A stretch of 64,000 bases of DNA from Massilia sp. CFBP 13721 (GCF_014842025.1 NZ_JACYUY010000014.1:1-64000); one strand, 5' to 3'; counted from the stretch's first letter, positions 18,569-29,894 are shown. Translations and numbers: made by a program. The notes: generated from the letters alone by a model not told the origin.

Positions 18569-20272
18569 ATGGGCCGACTCCTCCTCACGCTGCTCCACAC
18601 CCTGCGCCGCAACCTGATGCTGTTTGCGGCGATCGTGCTCGTTCTCGCGGCGGGCGGCTGGCTGCGCGGCGAGTGGCGGCATATCCAGCGCATCGTCGGC
18701 GAACTCCCGGCACTGCGCACGGCCTGGGCCGATGCCGGCAACCACCAGGCGGCGCTGGCGCAGGCGCTGGCCGGCCAGGCCAGGCAACTGTCCGGCGCCG
18801 GCGTGGGCCAGCTCGATGCGCAGATCCGCGTGCTCGACCAGGAGATCGCCGGCCTGCAACGGCAGCGCGAGGAGACGACGCTCCTCTCCGCCGCGTTGCA
18901 GGGTGGCGCACCGCTACCGCAGCAGTTGCGCCAGGCCGCCATGCGCGACATCGACATCGAACTGCGGCGCCAGCAGCGGGCACACCTGCTGCTCCTGCGC
19001 GGGCGCGTCGATGCCCTGGCCAACCGCGCCGCCGCACTCGATCGACTCGAACAGCGCCGCCTGGCGCACGTGCGCGCCTATGCAGCTTACCAGGACGCGC
19101 TGCGGCAACGCGCAGCCTTCGCGGATGCCGCAGGCCTGCGCGCAAGGATCCCCGTCACCCCGTCGTACTGGCAACTGCGCGACCTCGACGGGCAGGTGCG
19201 GCGCTTGCGCGGCGCCACCGACAGGGCGCACGGGGCCTTCCTGGCGCAGCAGGGGTTGATCGTCAGGTTCCCGGCGCCGGGAATGGTAACCGCCTTCCAG
19301 GTCGACGAGGCGCGCCTTGGCATGGCGCTGGCACCGCTGCGCGCGCGGCTTCTCGAGGCCGAACAGCTGGAAGCGCACAGCGCCGCCTGGCAGGCCTGGC
19401 TGGCCGTGCGGCCAGTGCTGCCCGTTGCGTTCGGCGTGCTGGCCGCATGGTGGCTGGTCCCGGCCGCCATCCGCACCCTGTTTTATTTCGTGCTGGCGCC
19501 GCTCGCCGCGCGCCGGCCGCCGCTCGTGATCGTCCCTGGCGCGCCCGCGACGCAGTGCGCCACGCACGCTGCCTTCCGCTCCGCCGTGTCGCAGCGCGTG
19601 TGCCTGGCGCCCGGCCACGCGCTGCTGATCCGGCCCGAATACTGCCAGAGCTAGCCGGCGGGTGTCGCCGTCAGCACCGCGCTCCTGTTCGACTGGCGGC
19701 ACCCGTTCACCAGCATCGCCGCGCACCTGTGGATGCTCAGTCAACTGCGTGCCACGCAGGCGGCCGAGATTGTCGTGTCGTCCACGGTCGACCCGCTCGA
19801 GGAAGTCGCGCTGCTCGAGATCGGCGCCGGCGAGGCGGTCGTGCTGCAGCCGCGCGCCCTGGTCGGGCTGATCTGCAAGCGCGGACAGCGGCCGGTCATC
19901 CGCAGCCACTGGCGCCTCGGCACCCTGCATGCCTGGCTGACGCTGCAACTGCGCTATCTGGCCTTCGAGGGTCCGGCAACGCTGGTGCTGCATGGCCGGC
20001 GCGGTGTGAGGCTGGAGCAGGCGGCGGGCGGGAGAACGATCAGCCAGGATGCCACCCTGGGGTTCAGCGCTGGCGCCAGCTACGCCACCGTGCGCGCCGA
20101 ACCCTTCCTGCCCTACCTGCGCGGCAGGCAGGCGCTGCTGCACGACAGGTTCGCAGGCGACGCTGCCTGGTACCTGTACGAGGAAGTCCCGCGCAATGCC
20201 GGCCCCGACCGGCAAAAAAACAATCCGCTGGAAGTGCTGCTCGACGCCGGCCTGAAAGCCTTCGGCATCTGA
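18569..20272 (+). pseudogene. Membrane coiled-coil protein gene broken by one in-frame amber codon
   Basis: Two open stretches, 18569-19654 (361 residues) and 19655-20272, lie in the same frame and are separated only by TAG at 19652-19654. After the TAG, coding-like sequence continues without a break (PAGVAVSTALLFDWRHPFTS...) to the stop at 20272. Read through, the protein has 567 positions: an N-terminal span (about 16-31), a long Ala/Arg/Gln-rich coiled coil (about 50-220), another span (about 283-310), and a C-terminal beta-rich domain that faintly resembles AIM24-type proteins. The internal ATG at 19733 has no ribosome site. I do not recognise a function. It looks like a recent nonsense mutation, or a base-call error. 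Confidence 0.75.
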
Positions 20273-20423
20273 AGCGCCGCTTAGGCGCAGGTCGTGTTGC
20301 CAGTGCGATACACGGATAAGCCACGAAACACTGTTCTCCCGCCAGCATTGTTCCAACGCAAGTTCGGAATAGTTAGCCCCGGCAAGATTCGTCAATCACT
20401 GACACTCTTCAACGGGAATCACG

Positions 20424-22862
20424 ATGATGCACAAGACCCTGCAACCGACCTTGCTCACCGCTGCGCTGCTGGCGGCCTTTCCGCAGGCGCAGGCGCAGAC
20501 GGCCCCTGGCGACGAGGAGGCCGCGCAACAGGTCGTGGTTGTCGGTTCGCGCGGCGCCGCCCGTTCGGCGCTCGACACGGCGGTGCCGGTCGGCCTGGTG
20601 AGCGCCAAGGACCTGGCCTCGACCGGCACGCTGGAACTGGGCAAGGCGCTGCAGGAACTCGACCCCTCGTTCAATTTTTCCACGACGTTCATCAGCGACG
20701 GCACCGACATCATCCGCCCCGCCACCCTGCGCGGCCTTGGCCCCGACCAGTTGCTGGTGCTGGTCAACGGCAAGCGCCGCCACCAGCAGGCGCTGGTCAA
20801 CGTCCAGCAAACGGTCGGGCGCGGCTCGGCCGGCACCGACATCAATGCCATCCCGATGTCGGCCATCAGCCGCATCGAGGTGCTGCGCGACGGCGCCGCC
20901 GCCCAGTACGGGTCCGATGCGATCGCCGGCGTCATCAACATCGTGCTGAAGGAAGGCGCCGGCAAGGGCCTGGCCAGCGCCAGCGCCGCCACTACCAGTG
21001 AAGGCGATGGCGACACCTATGGCGCCAGTGCCTACAACGGCTTCGCGCTGGGCGCGGACGGCGGCTTCCTGAGCCTGGCGGTGGAGGGCCGACGCCGCGG
21101 CGAAACCAACCGCGCCGGCGTCGACACCCTGCGCGTGAACCCGCCGCGCGTCACCCAGCGCATCGGCGACAGCCTGGCGCGCGACGCCTACCTGTGGGCC
21201 AACGCCATGCTGCCGGCGGGGCGTGGCGGCGAGCTGTATTTGTTCGGCGGCGCCTCGAAACGCAGCGGCGACGCCGCCGGCTTTTATCGCCCGCGTGGGG
21301 ATGCGCGCAACGTGCCGGCGGTGTATCCGGACGGCTTCCTGCCCAACATCCGCACCGACGTGCGCGACGCCTCATTGGCGTTCGGCTACCGCGGCGCCTT
21401 CAGCGACACCTGGAAGTACGATGTCAGCTTCAACCACGGCCGCAGCGAACTGGTGTTCAACGAACGCAATTCGATCAACGTCAGCTACTGGTACGAGCCG
21501 ACCTGCCCTTGCGATATCAATGCCCAGTCGCCGCGTGAAGCCTACACCGGCACGCTCGGCTTCCAGCAATCGACCTTCAACGCCGACATCAAGGGCCAGT
21601 TGCACTTCCTCGGCCAGCCGATTTTCGTCGCCACCGGCTTCGAATACCGGCGCGACAGCTACCGCATCGAGGCGGGCGAACCGGTGTCGTACCAGTATGG
21701 CCGCACCAACAACCCCGCCATCGTCATCCGCGACCAGCTGGGCGGCATCGCGCAGGCCGGCATCCAAGGCTTTCCCGGCTATACCCCGGCCACGCAAGTC
21801 TACGAGGGGCGCCACAACACCGCCTTCTACATCGACCTCGAACACAAATGGAGCGAGCAGCTGACCCTGGGCTCGGCCCTGCGCCGCGAGCGCTATTCCG
21901 ACTTCGGCACTACCACCACGGGCAAACTGATCGCCCGCTTCGACCCGACCCGCGCCTTCGGCATCCGCGCCAGCGCCTCGACCGGTTTCCGGGCGCCGTC
22001 GGTGCAGCAGAAGTTTTATAGCTCGGTATCGACCAACCTGAACAATGCGGGCGTGCTGACCGACACCCTGACCGCGCGCGAAGGCAGCGCCGTCACCCGG
22101 GCTTTCGGCATCGCCCCGCTCAAGGATGAGACTTCGCGCAGCGCCAGCATCGGCATGGTGCTGCGTCCGGTCTCGCATTTTTCGGTGACGGCCGACGTCT
22201 ACCGCACCGACATCGACGATCGCATCGTCTTTTCCAGTAACATCGCACCGGAAGCAGGCGCCGGTCCGATCCGCGCCATCCTCGACCCGCTGCGCGTGGG
22301 CCAGGCCCAGTTCTTCACCAACGCGATCGACACCGAAACGGTCGGCCTGGACGTGGTGGCCGAGCACACCACGCGCAACCTGGCCGCGGGCACCCTGACA
22401 CTCTCGGGGCAGCTCGGCCTGCACCGCACCGAGGTCAAGGCGCGCCGGTCATCCTCGCCGGTGCTGAGCGGCGCCCAGCTGTTCGACGATGCCCAAATGA
22501 CGCTGATCGAACGCGGCCAGCCGCGCCAGCACCACGTGGTCGCAGCCGATTACGCGCGCGGCGCCTGGGGCGCCAACCTGCGCGCGAATTACTACGGCGA
22601 AGTCCAAGGCCAGGGATTTACCGCACCCTTCGTTCAGACCTGGGAAGCGAAATGGCTGGTCGACCTGGCGCTGCGCTACCGCTTTACGCGCAGCCTGAGC
22701 CTGGCCGCCGGCGTCGACAACATCTTCGACCGCTACCCGACACGCTGGGACACGACCCGCGCCGCGCCCTTCCCGCAGATGGGCTTTACGCATTGCTGGG
22801 AGACCTGCCCATTCGGGATCAACGGGCGCACCATGTATGCGCGTGCGGAGTACGCGTTCTAG
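20424..22862 (+). CDS. TonB-dependent outer-membrane receptor
   Basis: This 812-residue receptor has a signal peptide (about 1-25, ending AQA), a plug domain (about 35-180: TLRGLGPDQLLVLVNGKRRH; GAAAQYGSDAIAGVINIVLKE) and a 22-strand barrel ending in YARAEYAF, with the terminal Phe needed for barrel assembly. Four cysteines in two pairs (TCPCD near 355; HCWETC near 790) may form loop disulfides. No Fur box or partner ABC importer is nearby, so the ligand is unknown. The 151 bases upstream show no clear promoter. Confidence 0.92.
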   Translation: MMHKTLQPTLLTAALLAAFPQAQAQTAPGDEEAAQQVVVVGSRGAARSALDTAVPVGLVSAKDLASTGTLELGKALQELDPSFNFSTTFISDGTDIIRPATLRGLGPDQLLVLVNGKRRHQQALVNVQQTVGRGSAGTDINAIPMSAISRIEVLRDGAAAQYGSDAIAGVINIVLKEGAGKGLASASAATTSEGDGDTYGASAYNGFALGADGGFLSLAVEGRRRGETNRAGVDTLRVNPPRVTQRIGDSLARDAYLWANAMLPAGRGGELYLFGGASKRSGDAAGFYRPRGDARNVPAVYPDGFLPNIRTDVRDASLAFGYRGAFSDTWKYDVSFNHGRSELVFNERNSINVSYWYEPTCPCDINAQSPREAYTGTLGFQQSTFNADIKGQLHFLGQPIFVATGFEYRRDSYRIEAGEPVSYQYGRTNNPAIVIRDQLGGIAQAGIQGFPGYTPATQVYEGRHNTAFYIDLEHKWSEQLTLGSALRRERYSDFGTTTTGKLIARFDPTRAFGIRASASTGFRAPSVQQKFYSSVSTNLNNAGVLTDTLTAREGSAVTRAFGIAPLKDETSRSASIGMVLRPVSHFSVTADVYRTDIDDRIVFSSNIAPEAGAGPIRAILDPLRVGQAQFFTNAIDTETVGLDVVAEHTTRNLAAGTLTLSGQLGLHRTEVKARRSSSPVLSGAQLFDDAQMTLIERGQPRQHHVVAADYARGAWGANLRANYYGEVQGQGFTAPFVQTWEAKWLVDLALRYRFTRSLSLAAGVDNIFDRYPTRWDTTRAAPFPQMGFTHCWETCPFGINGRTMYARAEYAF

Positions 22863-22874
22863 GATTGCGCAGAC

Positions 22875-22936
22875 CCGTAAGGTGGGCGGCTCCACGTCGG
22901 CGCATGCGTGCCTGCTGCCTGGATGCCGCCCACGCG
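22875..22936 (+). repeat. Long-loop REP-like palindrome
   Basis: CGTAAGGTGGGCGGC and GCCGCCCACGCG are complementary over GTGGGCGGC/GCCGCCCAC with a loop of about 35 bases. It matches the two long-loop copies at 37879-38042, including the GCGCA word in the loop and the GTTCA flank. It lies between the convergent TonB-receptor and DUF3592 genes. Confidence 0.7.
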
Positions 22937-22993
22937 TTCAGCCACACTCGGAACTTCGTAAACACCTGAGTCAGGTCAGACCCCAGCAGCGTC

Positions 22994-23524
22994 TCACCGC
23001 CGGATGCTTGCCGCTGCATGCCTGACGCACCAGATGCCGGCCGGCAGCAGCGCCAGCATCAATCCGACCAGCAAGACATCCGCGAAATCCAGGGCATCCA
23101 GATAAACGATCGCTTTCGCGGGATGGACCGGATCGTAGCGAATGGCGATTATGGCGCCCGGCTGCACCCGCTCGAACACGGCAGCGGCGACCTGTTTGCC
23201 GCGGTAGCAGGCGACTTTGCTCATTGGCGACAAGCGGCTGGAAACGAAGGTCTGGTGATCGACAAGGTATTGGTAACGCACCTGCATGCACCACGCACCC
23301 GATTTGACCTGCCTGTTCAGGTCGCTGCTCAAGACCCGGGCCTGGGTCCCTGGCCAGGATGGCGACGTCATTTTGTCGATCGCCCCTGTCAACGTAAAGT
23401 AGCCCATTGACATGGCCATCGCGATGATCAGGCATCCAGCGAGGAAAAGCTTGAAAGGCGCCGGTGCGGCTCTGCCGGGTTGCGGTTTTTTCGTTGCGTC
23501 GATCGTGCGTCTCCTGCCTTTCAC
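22994..23524 (-). CDS. DUF3592 membrane protein
   Basis: A 176-residue protein with a membrane span near residues 25-43, an extracytoplasmic domain with the DUF3592 features SWPGTQARV and GAIIAIRYDPVHPAKAI, and a second span near the C-terminus. The function of the family is unknown. The GTG at 23524, 8 bases after the stop of the preceding gene, is the best start; the next in-frame ATGs would cut into the first span. It is probably the last gene of the TldD/MoxR cluster, but could be a separate addition. Confidence 0.7.
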   Translation of the reverse strand: MKGRRRTIDATKKPQPGRAAPAPFKLFLAGCLIIAMAMSMGYFTLTGAIDKMTSPSWPGTQARVLSSDLNRQVKSGAWCMQVRYQYLVDHQTFVSSRLSPMSKVACYRGKQVAAAVFERVQPGAIIAIRYDPVHPAKAIVYLDALDFADVLLVGLMLALLPAGIWCVRHAAASIRR

Positions 23525-23532
23525 GCGCCTCG

Positions 23533-25068
23533 TCAGCGCCGCTCGCGCCACCACAAGCCCAGCATGGCCAGCGCGAACAGCACGGCGAACGGCCATTGCG
23601 GGATTGGCCGCTGTGCCGGCGCTGGCGCCACCGGCGTGCGCGCCGCATAGCGCGCGGTTGCGGCGCGGCGCTCGGCGGCTTGCCACAGCGGCCAGTCGGT
23701 GGCGGCGTACACATAGACCTCGGCGCTCACCGGTTTGGATTGCGCCGTCGTTCCCTGCGTTTCCATGCGCAGCCAGCCCGGCGCGCGCGGCCAGACGGCC
23801 ACGCAGGAAGCATCCACGCGCTCGACGCGGCGTTGCCAGTCGAGCGTCTGCCCCAGGTCCGGGAAGCGCACCTTGCCGCGCACGCCGAACGCGCAGAGCT
23901 CGAGCCGCTGGCCGGGCAGCGGCATCTCGCGCGGCGCCAGCCACTGCACGGCTTGCGCACGCTCGACGCGCACCGTATCAAGCACGTCCTGCCACCACAG
24001 CGCCAGCGCGCGCGGCTCGCTGATCGCCAGGCGGTGCCAGTCGGCCACGCCGAGCCAGCCGATGCGGCCCTGCCCCCACTGGCGCGCCCAGACGCCCGCC
24101 TCGTTGCCGCTCCAGGCGCCGGCCTGGCGCGTGGCGGGGATCAAAGGCGCCACCGGCAGCGGCAACGGACCGCCGCTGCGTCGGTCGGCATCCTGCGCCT
24201 GCAAGGGCAGCTGCACGCTGCGCGACCAGACGCCGGCATCGTTCGCGTTCGCCGCCAGCACCAGCAGCGCCGCGCCTCCCCTTACCTGCTCCAGCAGGGC
24301 CGCGCGCGCCGGCGCCGCGGCCCGTTCGAACCAGGCGGCGTCGATCACCAGCAAGTCGGGCTGGTCGATCTTCTCGCGCGCGCTTTCGCTGCGGGTGACG
24401 GTCTTGCCGAGCGTGACCTGCCAGTCGACCAGGGCGCGGCTCTGGGTCAGGACATCGTTCAGCACGCGCACGTCGAACGAAGGCGCGCTGAAACGTCCGC
24501 GCACGGACAAGGGGCGGGTCTCGCCGATGACGACTGGAATCGGGCCTTCAGCCAGCAGTTGGTTCTTGGCGTCCAGCAGGCGCGCCCGAAGCAGCAAGGT
24601 CTCGGCCAGCGGCGGCAGCCAGGACACGCTCAGGTCGCCGGCGCCGCGCGCCTCCGCCAACAGCTGGCCATTCTCGGCCAGCAGTTGCAGGCGCGCCGGC
24701 GCCTGGTCGGCGCGGCGCACGCTCAAGGAGAACAGGCGGCCCAGCGCCATCCGGCGCGGGAAGTCCAGGTGCAGGGTGGCGCCGACAGGTGCGGTCCAGG
24801 CCAGCGGACGCGCCGGCAAATCCTGCCATTGCGCCGCGCGCAAGCCATCGCCCCGCAGCGTCAGGCTGCGCACACCGTCGAGCGCGGCCGGCGGATTGCG
24901 GGCATCGAGCGCCAGCGTGGCGCCGGCGCCACCCGGCATTGTAATATCCAATGCGAGCAGCGCCAGCGCCGCGGTGGCGGCCAGTGCCAGCAGCGCCTCG
25001 ATCCAGCGGCGGCGGCGCAGATAGAGGAGGACACTGGCCGCGCCGATCAAGACAATGGCTGGGGTCAT
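23533..25068 (-). CDS. Membrane protein with GATase-like periplasmic domain (MoxR/BatA cluster)
   Basis: The 511-residue protein begins with two membrane spans (about 3-16 and 22-42) and ends with one (about 488-506, followed by WRERR). Between them lie beta-rich domains and a class I glutamine-amidotransferase-like region (PDLLVIDAAWF, GGAALLVLAANANDAG, GRIGWLGVADWHRL), with no obvious catalytic Cys. Proteins of this design often end MoxR-DUF58-BatA gene rows and have no assigned function. Its ATG overlaps the stop of the gene before it (ATGA), which implies translational coupling. Confidence 0.65.
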   Translation of the reverse strand: MTPAIVLIGAASVLLYLRRRRWIEALLALAATAALALLALDITMPGGAGATLALDARNPPAALDGVRSLTLRGDGLRAAQWQDLPARPLAWTAPVGATLHLDFPRRMALGRLFSLSVRRADQAPARLQLLAENGQLLAEARGAGDLSVSWLPPLAETLLLRARLLDAKNQLLAEGPIPVVIGETRPLSVRGRFSAPSFDVRVLNDVLTQSRALVDWQVTLGKTVTRSESAREKIDQPDLLVIDAAWFERAAAPARAALLEQVRGGAALLVLAANANDAGVWSRSVQLPLQAQDADRRSGGPLPLPVAPLIPATRQAGAWSGNEAGVWARQWGQGRIGWLGVADWHRLAISEPRALALWWQDVLDTVRVERAQAVQWLAPREMPLPGQRLELCAFGVRGKVRFPDLGQTLDWQRRVERVDASCVAVWPRAPGWLRMETQGTTAQSKPVSAEVYVYAATDWPLWQAAERRAATARYAARTPVAPAPAQRPIPQWPFAVLFALAMLGLWWRERR

Positions 25069-27035
25069 TGTTTCGCTCCTTCGCGCCAGCCGCGTGTAAA
25101 GGGGGTCGTAGTCACCGGCTGCGCCTGCAGCAGCACCGGCGCCTCCTTGACGCCGGCGCGCAGCCAGGCGCGCAAGGCTGGACGGCAGCGTCCGCAGCCG
25201 TCGAGCACGTCCTGGATCGCGCGCTGGGCTGCCAGGCGCTGTTCGTCGTCCGTTAACCGTTCACGCACCCAGTCGTGGGCAGTGCGCGTCCACAAGGCCG
25301 GCAGCGCGGCGTCGCCGGAGAGCGCTGCCACCAGTTCGCGCAGCGCCACCGGTATCGCTTCCTCGTTGCCGCCCTGCTCGCGCGCATAACTGGCGGCGCC
25401 GACCACGTCGCCCGTCATGCGGATCTCTTCCCTGATCGGCGGCGGCACGAAGGCGGTCTTGTGCAGGTAGATGCGGTCGGCCTGCTGCAGTTCCTTGATC
25501 GCCTCCAGGGCTTTGTATTCCGGCGCCAGCGCGCTCTTCGGCGTGATCGCGCGCAGCGCCTTTTCGGCATCCCACATCGCGACCAGCGCGCGGCGCAGGA
25601 TTTTCTTGGTGCCCTCGTCGTACAGGGTCGCGTTTTCCGCTTCGTCGTGGGCGTGGCCGAACTGGTGCAACACGTCCATCTTGCCGCTTTCCTCCGCATG
25701 CTCCTCGTGTTCTTCGCCGCCGAACAGGCTGGACTCTTCGCCCAGGAACTGGCCGTAGCGGCGGCGCAGCTGGCCCTGGTCGAGCGCGATCGATTCGCTG
25801 CGTTCGCGCACCGATTCCGCACTCATGCGCGTGGATTTCATGTCGGCGATCAGCTGCTCGGTATCGATGATGATCTGGCGCTGGCTGCGCAGGCTTTGCG
25901 GCTTGACCAGCATCGGCATGGCCGCCGTCTCTTCGCTGTCCTCGGCTTCCGGCGCCGGCAGGCGCAGCGTGTAGGTGGGCGACTGCACCGTGTGCGGACG
26001 CGCCGCGTTGTCGGCCGCGCGCACGAAGAAATACAGTTCGTCGCCCGGCTCCATGCCGAGTTCGGCGAGCGTCCAGGTTTTTGCCCAGTTGCGCAGGCGC
26101 GGATTATTCGAGGCCGGCAGCGGCATTTCGCGGTCGGTGAACTTGATGTTTTCGCCGCTGCCGCGCGCCAGCGTCAGGTGCAGGGTGGCGCGCTGGACGC
26201 GGTAGTCGTCCTGAACGCTGAGCGCCATCGCGGCCGTTGTCGCCTCCGTCTTCAACTCTTGGATTATCTGCGCCGGCTGCGAGATGGTGATGGTCGGCGC
26301 CGCATCCGGCGTCACCTTGATCGTGTAGCGTGTGCCGCGCCAGCGCCAGAACAGCGATTCGGTGGCGACCAGGGTCGCGCACCGGTCGTTCACCGTCAAG
26401 CTGCGGCCGTCGCTCAGTTCCAGCGTGGTCGCGCCGGCCGCGGGGTTCTTCAGGCACCAGCGCAACTGGCCGCCTTCGGGCAGGGCGATGTCGCGCGGCG
26501 CACCGCTGCTGCCGGCGGCGCCGGTATAGGCTGGCGGCGTGGCGGTCACGGTCAGCTGCGGCACAATGGGCGCCCTGGCCGCATTTATGGCCGGCACAGC
26601 CGCCTGCGCCGTCGCTGCCGGCTTCTGGCCGAAGAACCAGACCGTTGCCGCCAGCGCCAGCCAGGGCAGCAGCCACATGAAGCCAGTACCGACGTGCGGA
26701 TGCACGGTGCGGCGCACGGCCGGCTTGTCGAGCGCGGTATCCAGGCGCGCCAGCAGGCGCTGACGCTGCATGCGCGCCAGCGGCGTGTCCGCTTCAAGCA
26801 GCAGCGCGCTGCTGTCTTCCATGCCGGGCACCGCCGCATCGAGCCAGCCGCTCCAGCCGCGTGCGACCTGCTGGCGCAGGCGCGCCGCATCCCACATGCA
26901 CCAGGCGCCCCAGGCCAGCAGGCCGGGCAGCAGGCGCAGCGCCAGCCAGGGCAGCGTGCCCAGTATCCACAGCGGCAGGCGCCGCAGTAAAGCCGCACGC
27001 CACAGGCGCTGCGCGATGTCAGCGTCGCCGTGCAT
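25065..27035 (-). CDS. DUF4175-like membrane protein (MoxR/BatA cluster)
   Basis: A 656-residue protein with spans near 20-45 and 117-137, then a periplasmic part with a DUF4175-like beta-sandwich region (about 160-365: VTATPPAYTGAAG; LSVQDDYRVQRATLHL; ELGMEPGDELYFFVRAADNA) and a helical, charged region with a Glu/His-rich patch near residues 435-465 that may bind metal. The C-terminal tail carries a CGRC pair. The family is uncharacterised. It overlaps both neighbours: 17 bases with the batA-like gene and 4 with the next gene. Confidence 0.65.
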   Translation of the reverse strand: MHGDADIAQRLWRAALLRRLPLWILGTLPWLALRLLPGLLAWGAWCMWDAARLRQQVARGWSGWLDAAVPGMEDSSALLLEADTPLARMQRQRLLARLDTALDKPAVRRTVHPHVGTGFMWLLPWLALAATVWFFGQKPAATAQAAVPAINAARAPIVPQLTVTATPPAYTGAAGSSGAPRDIALPEGGQLRWCLKNPAAGATTLELSDGRSLTVNDRCATLVATESLFWRWRGTRYTIKVTPDAAPTITISQPAQIIQELKTEATTAAMALSVQDDYRVQRATLHLTLARGSGENIKFTDREMPLPASNNPRLRNWAKTWTLAELGMEPGDELYFFVRAADNAARPHTVQSPTYTLRLPAPEAEDSEETAAMPMLVKPQSLRSQRQIIIDTEQLIADMKSTRMSAESVRERSESIALDQGQLRRRYGQFLGEESSLFGGEEHEEHAEESGKMDVLHQFGHAHDEAENATLYDEGTKKILRRALVAMWDAEKALRAITPKSALAPEYKALEAIKELQQADRIYLHKTAFVPPPIREEIRMTGDVVGAASYAREQGGNEEAIPVALRELVAALSGDAALPALWTRTAHDWVRERLTDDEQRLAAQRAIQDVLDGCGRCRPALRAWLRAGVKEAPVLLQAQPVTTTPFTRGWREGAKQ

Positions 27036-28002
27036 GGGTCAGGATCCTCTCGATAGCAAACAGGGCGACCAGCGCCCACAGCAGGAAGCCGCGCACTGCG
27101 CCGCTGGCGTAGGCGGGCGCGGGTGCGTTTGTCCTGGTGAACGTCATGGAGGGCGCGGTGTACGGGACCGGTGCGTAATGCAGTTCGCGCCAGGTTTCCA
27201 GCAATGCGCGTGCCGCCGCGGGATCGCTTGGTGGCCAGGCGTTCGAAGCCCAGATGCGCCCGCGCACGCCGTCGGCATAACGGATGCCGCCGACCGCTTT
27301 CGATTGCGCCAGTTCGGTAAACGCGCCGGCGTCGGTAGACCACCACAGCGGCGCACGCATCGATGGCGGCGGCGCGCCGGGGCGGTCCCAGACAATCAAT
27401 TCGGTCTGCGGTCCCGGTGCAGCGTCGATCGCGACGCGCAAGGGTCCGTCGAGCGCAGCGAACATGCGGCGCCATTCCTGCGCCCGCTCGCTGACGATGG
27501 CGACGTGCGCCTCGGTGCGCGGCGCGGGCTTTGCCAGCGTACGCAGCACGACCGGACGGCGAAATTGCGGCAGGCCGGCCGGCATCGGAATATCGCCCAG
27601 CACCAGCAGGCGCGCCTCGGGTGTGAATTCGCGTTCGTGGGCGCCGATCCAGGCCAGCGCCGTGTGCGCGGGCAGCGCCTCGCGCGCGGCCGCGCCGTAG
27701 CCTGCCGCCTTGATTTCGCGTTCGATCCACTGCGCGTCGCTGCCGTGGGCGACAACCACCGTATCGCCGCGCCACGGGAACACCGGGTCGGCCAGCCAGG
27801 CGATCGCGCAGGCCAGCAGCAGGCAGCGCACGATCAACAGAGTGACGTCGGCCCAGCGCCAGACCCGCATCTGCCGCGGCTCGGTGCGCGGCAGGAAGCG
27901 CGCGCTGGCCAGCGGCTCGGCCTTGACTTGCACGCGCTTCTTGCGGTGCCACCAGACCGGCAGCAGCAGGGTCGGCAGCGCCAGCCACCACAGGCTGTTC
28001 AT
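27019..28002 (-). CDS. BatA-like membrane protein (aerotolerance N-terminal domain)
   Basis: The 327-residue protein starts MNSLWWLALPTLLLPVWWHRK, the BatA N-terminal signature, with the second span at about 47-64 and a C-terminal span near 300-318. The middle part is a degenerate von Willebrand/GATase-like domain without a clear MIDAS site. BatA proteins were named in Bacteroides for oxygen tolerance, and in other bacteria they sit with MoxR ATPases. The ATG at 28002 overlaps the stop of the DUF58 gene (ATGA); a start 8 codons further up would only extend into it. Confidence 0.75.
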   Translation of the reverse strand: MNSLWWLALPTLLLPVWWHRKKRVQVKAEPLASARFLPRTEPRQMRVWRWADVTLLIVRCLLLACAIAWLADPVFPWRGDTVVVAHGSDAQWIEREIKAAGYGAAAREALPAHTALAWIGAHEREFTPEARLLVLGDIPMPAGLPQFRRPVVLRTLAKPAPRTEAHVAIVSERAQEWRRMFAALDGPLRVAIDAAPGPQTELIVWDRPGAPPPSMRAPLWWSTDAGAFTELAQSKAVGGIRYADGVRGRIWASNAWPPSDPAAARALLETWRELHYAPVPYTAPSMTFTRTNAPAPAYASGAVRGFLLWALVALFAIERILTHARRR

Positions 28003-28886
28003 CGGCGGCCTCCCTGGCGCAGCCACTGGCGCAGCAGCTCTCCCGGCGCTTGCTCGATGCGGGCCTGTGCGAGCTGCACGTCGCTCGCGCGCAAGGCGGC
28101 GCTGACGGTGTCAAAATGCTGTGCGCGGTTGCGCAGGTAGCCTTCGCGCAGGTCGGCGCCGAAGCGGAAGACGCCGCCCTCACGCTCCGGGTCGCGATAA
28201 GCGGGGCTGCTGTCGAAACTGCCCGTAGCTTCGGCCTCGGTCTGCAGGCAGACAGCGCGCACGTCGTGGCGCATGTGGCGCAGGCGCACCAGCGCTTGCG
28301 ACAGCGCCGAGGGCCAATCGAGGAAATCGGTGGCGGCAAAGATCAGTGAAGGCGAGCCCGTAAAGCGCAGGCTGGAGCGCAGCAAATCCGCATCGGGCAA
28401 GTCGCCCTCGGCCTGCACCTGCGCCAGTTTCGCCAGCACCCGCTGCAACTGGCGCGGTCCGCGCGCGGCCGGTACGAATTGCACGCGGCCGCCGGACAAG
28501 ACCGCCAGCCCGAAGGCATCGCCCTGGCGCTGCGCGATCGCGCCGATGCAGGCCAGCAGCGTGCGCGCATAACTTAACTTGTCGAGGCCGGCAATGCTGC
28601 GGCTCGGTTCCGCCATCGAGGCGCTGGCGTCGAGCAGCAGCCAGACCGCCACGTGGCTGTCGCGTTCAGCCTCGCGCACATAGTAACGGTCGGCGCGCGC
28701 CAGCAGCTTCCAGTCGACGCGGCGCCACTCGTCGCCCGGCGCATAGGCGCGGTACTCGGAGAATTCGACGCCGGACCCGCGCTCGCGGCCGGCGTGCACG
28801 CCCTGCCCCAGTCCCGCCAGCACGTGGCGAATGACGAGTTCGAGGTCGGTCGTGTGCGCGATCAGCGCAGAACTAACGTGGGCCAA
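27999..28886 (-). CDS. DUF58 (VWA-like) protein
   Basis: The 295-residue protein has the DUF58 core GVEFSEYRAYAPGDEWRRVDW (about 40-60) and a von Willebrand A-like domain with LLDASASM at about 84-91, a MIDAS-type metal site. DUF58 proteins nearly always follow a moxR gene and are thought to be partners or clients of the MoxR ATPase. There is no signal peptide. Translation appears to start at a TTG placed directly after the moxR stop codon (TAATTG), so it is probably translationally coupled to moxR. Confidence 0.85.
   Translation of the reverse strand: MAHVSSALIAHTTDLELVIRHVLAGLGQGVHAGRERGSGVEFSEYRAYAPGDEWRRVDWKLLARADRYYVREAERDSHVAVWLLLDASASMAEPSRSIAGLDKLSYARTLLACIGAIAQRQGDAFGLAVLSGGRVQFVPAARGPRQLQRVLAKLAQVQAEGDLPDADLLRSSLRFTGSPSLIFAATDFLDWPSALSQALVRLRHMRHDVRAVCLQTEAEATGSFDSSPAYRDPEREGGVFRFGADLREGYLRNRAQHFDTVSAALRASDVQLAQARIEQAPGELLRQWLRQGGRR

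Positions 28887-29894
<1,008 letters not shown>

Noticed and set aside
19733..20272. The second half of the amber-split gene as an independent gene
   Set aside because: It shares frame with the first half, coding-like sequence fills the gap after the TAG, and its ATG lacks a ribosome site.
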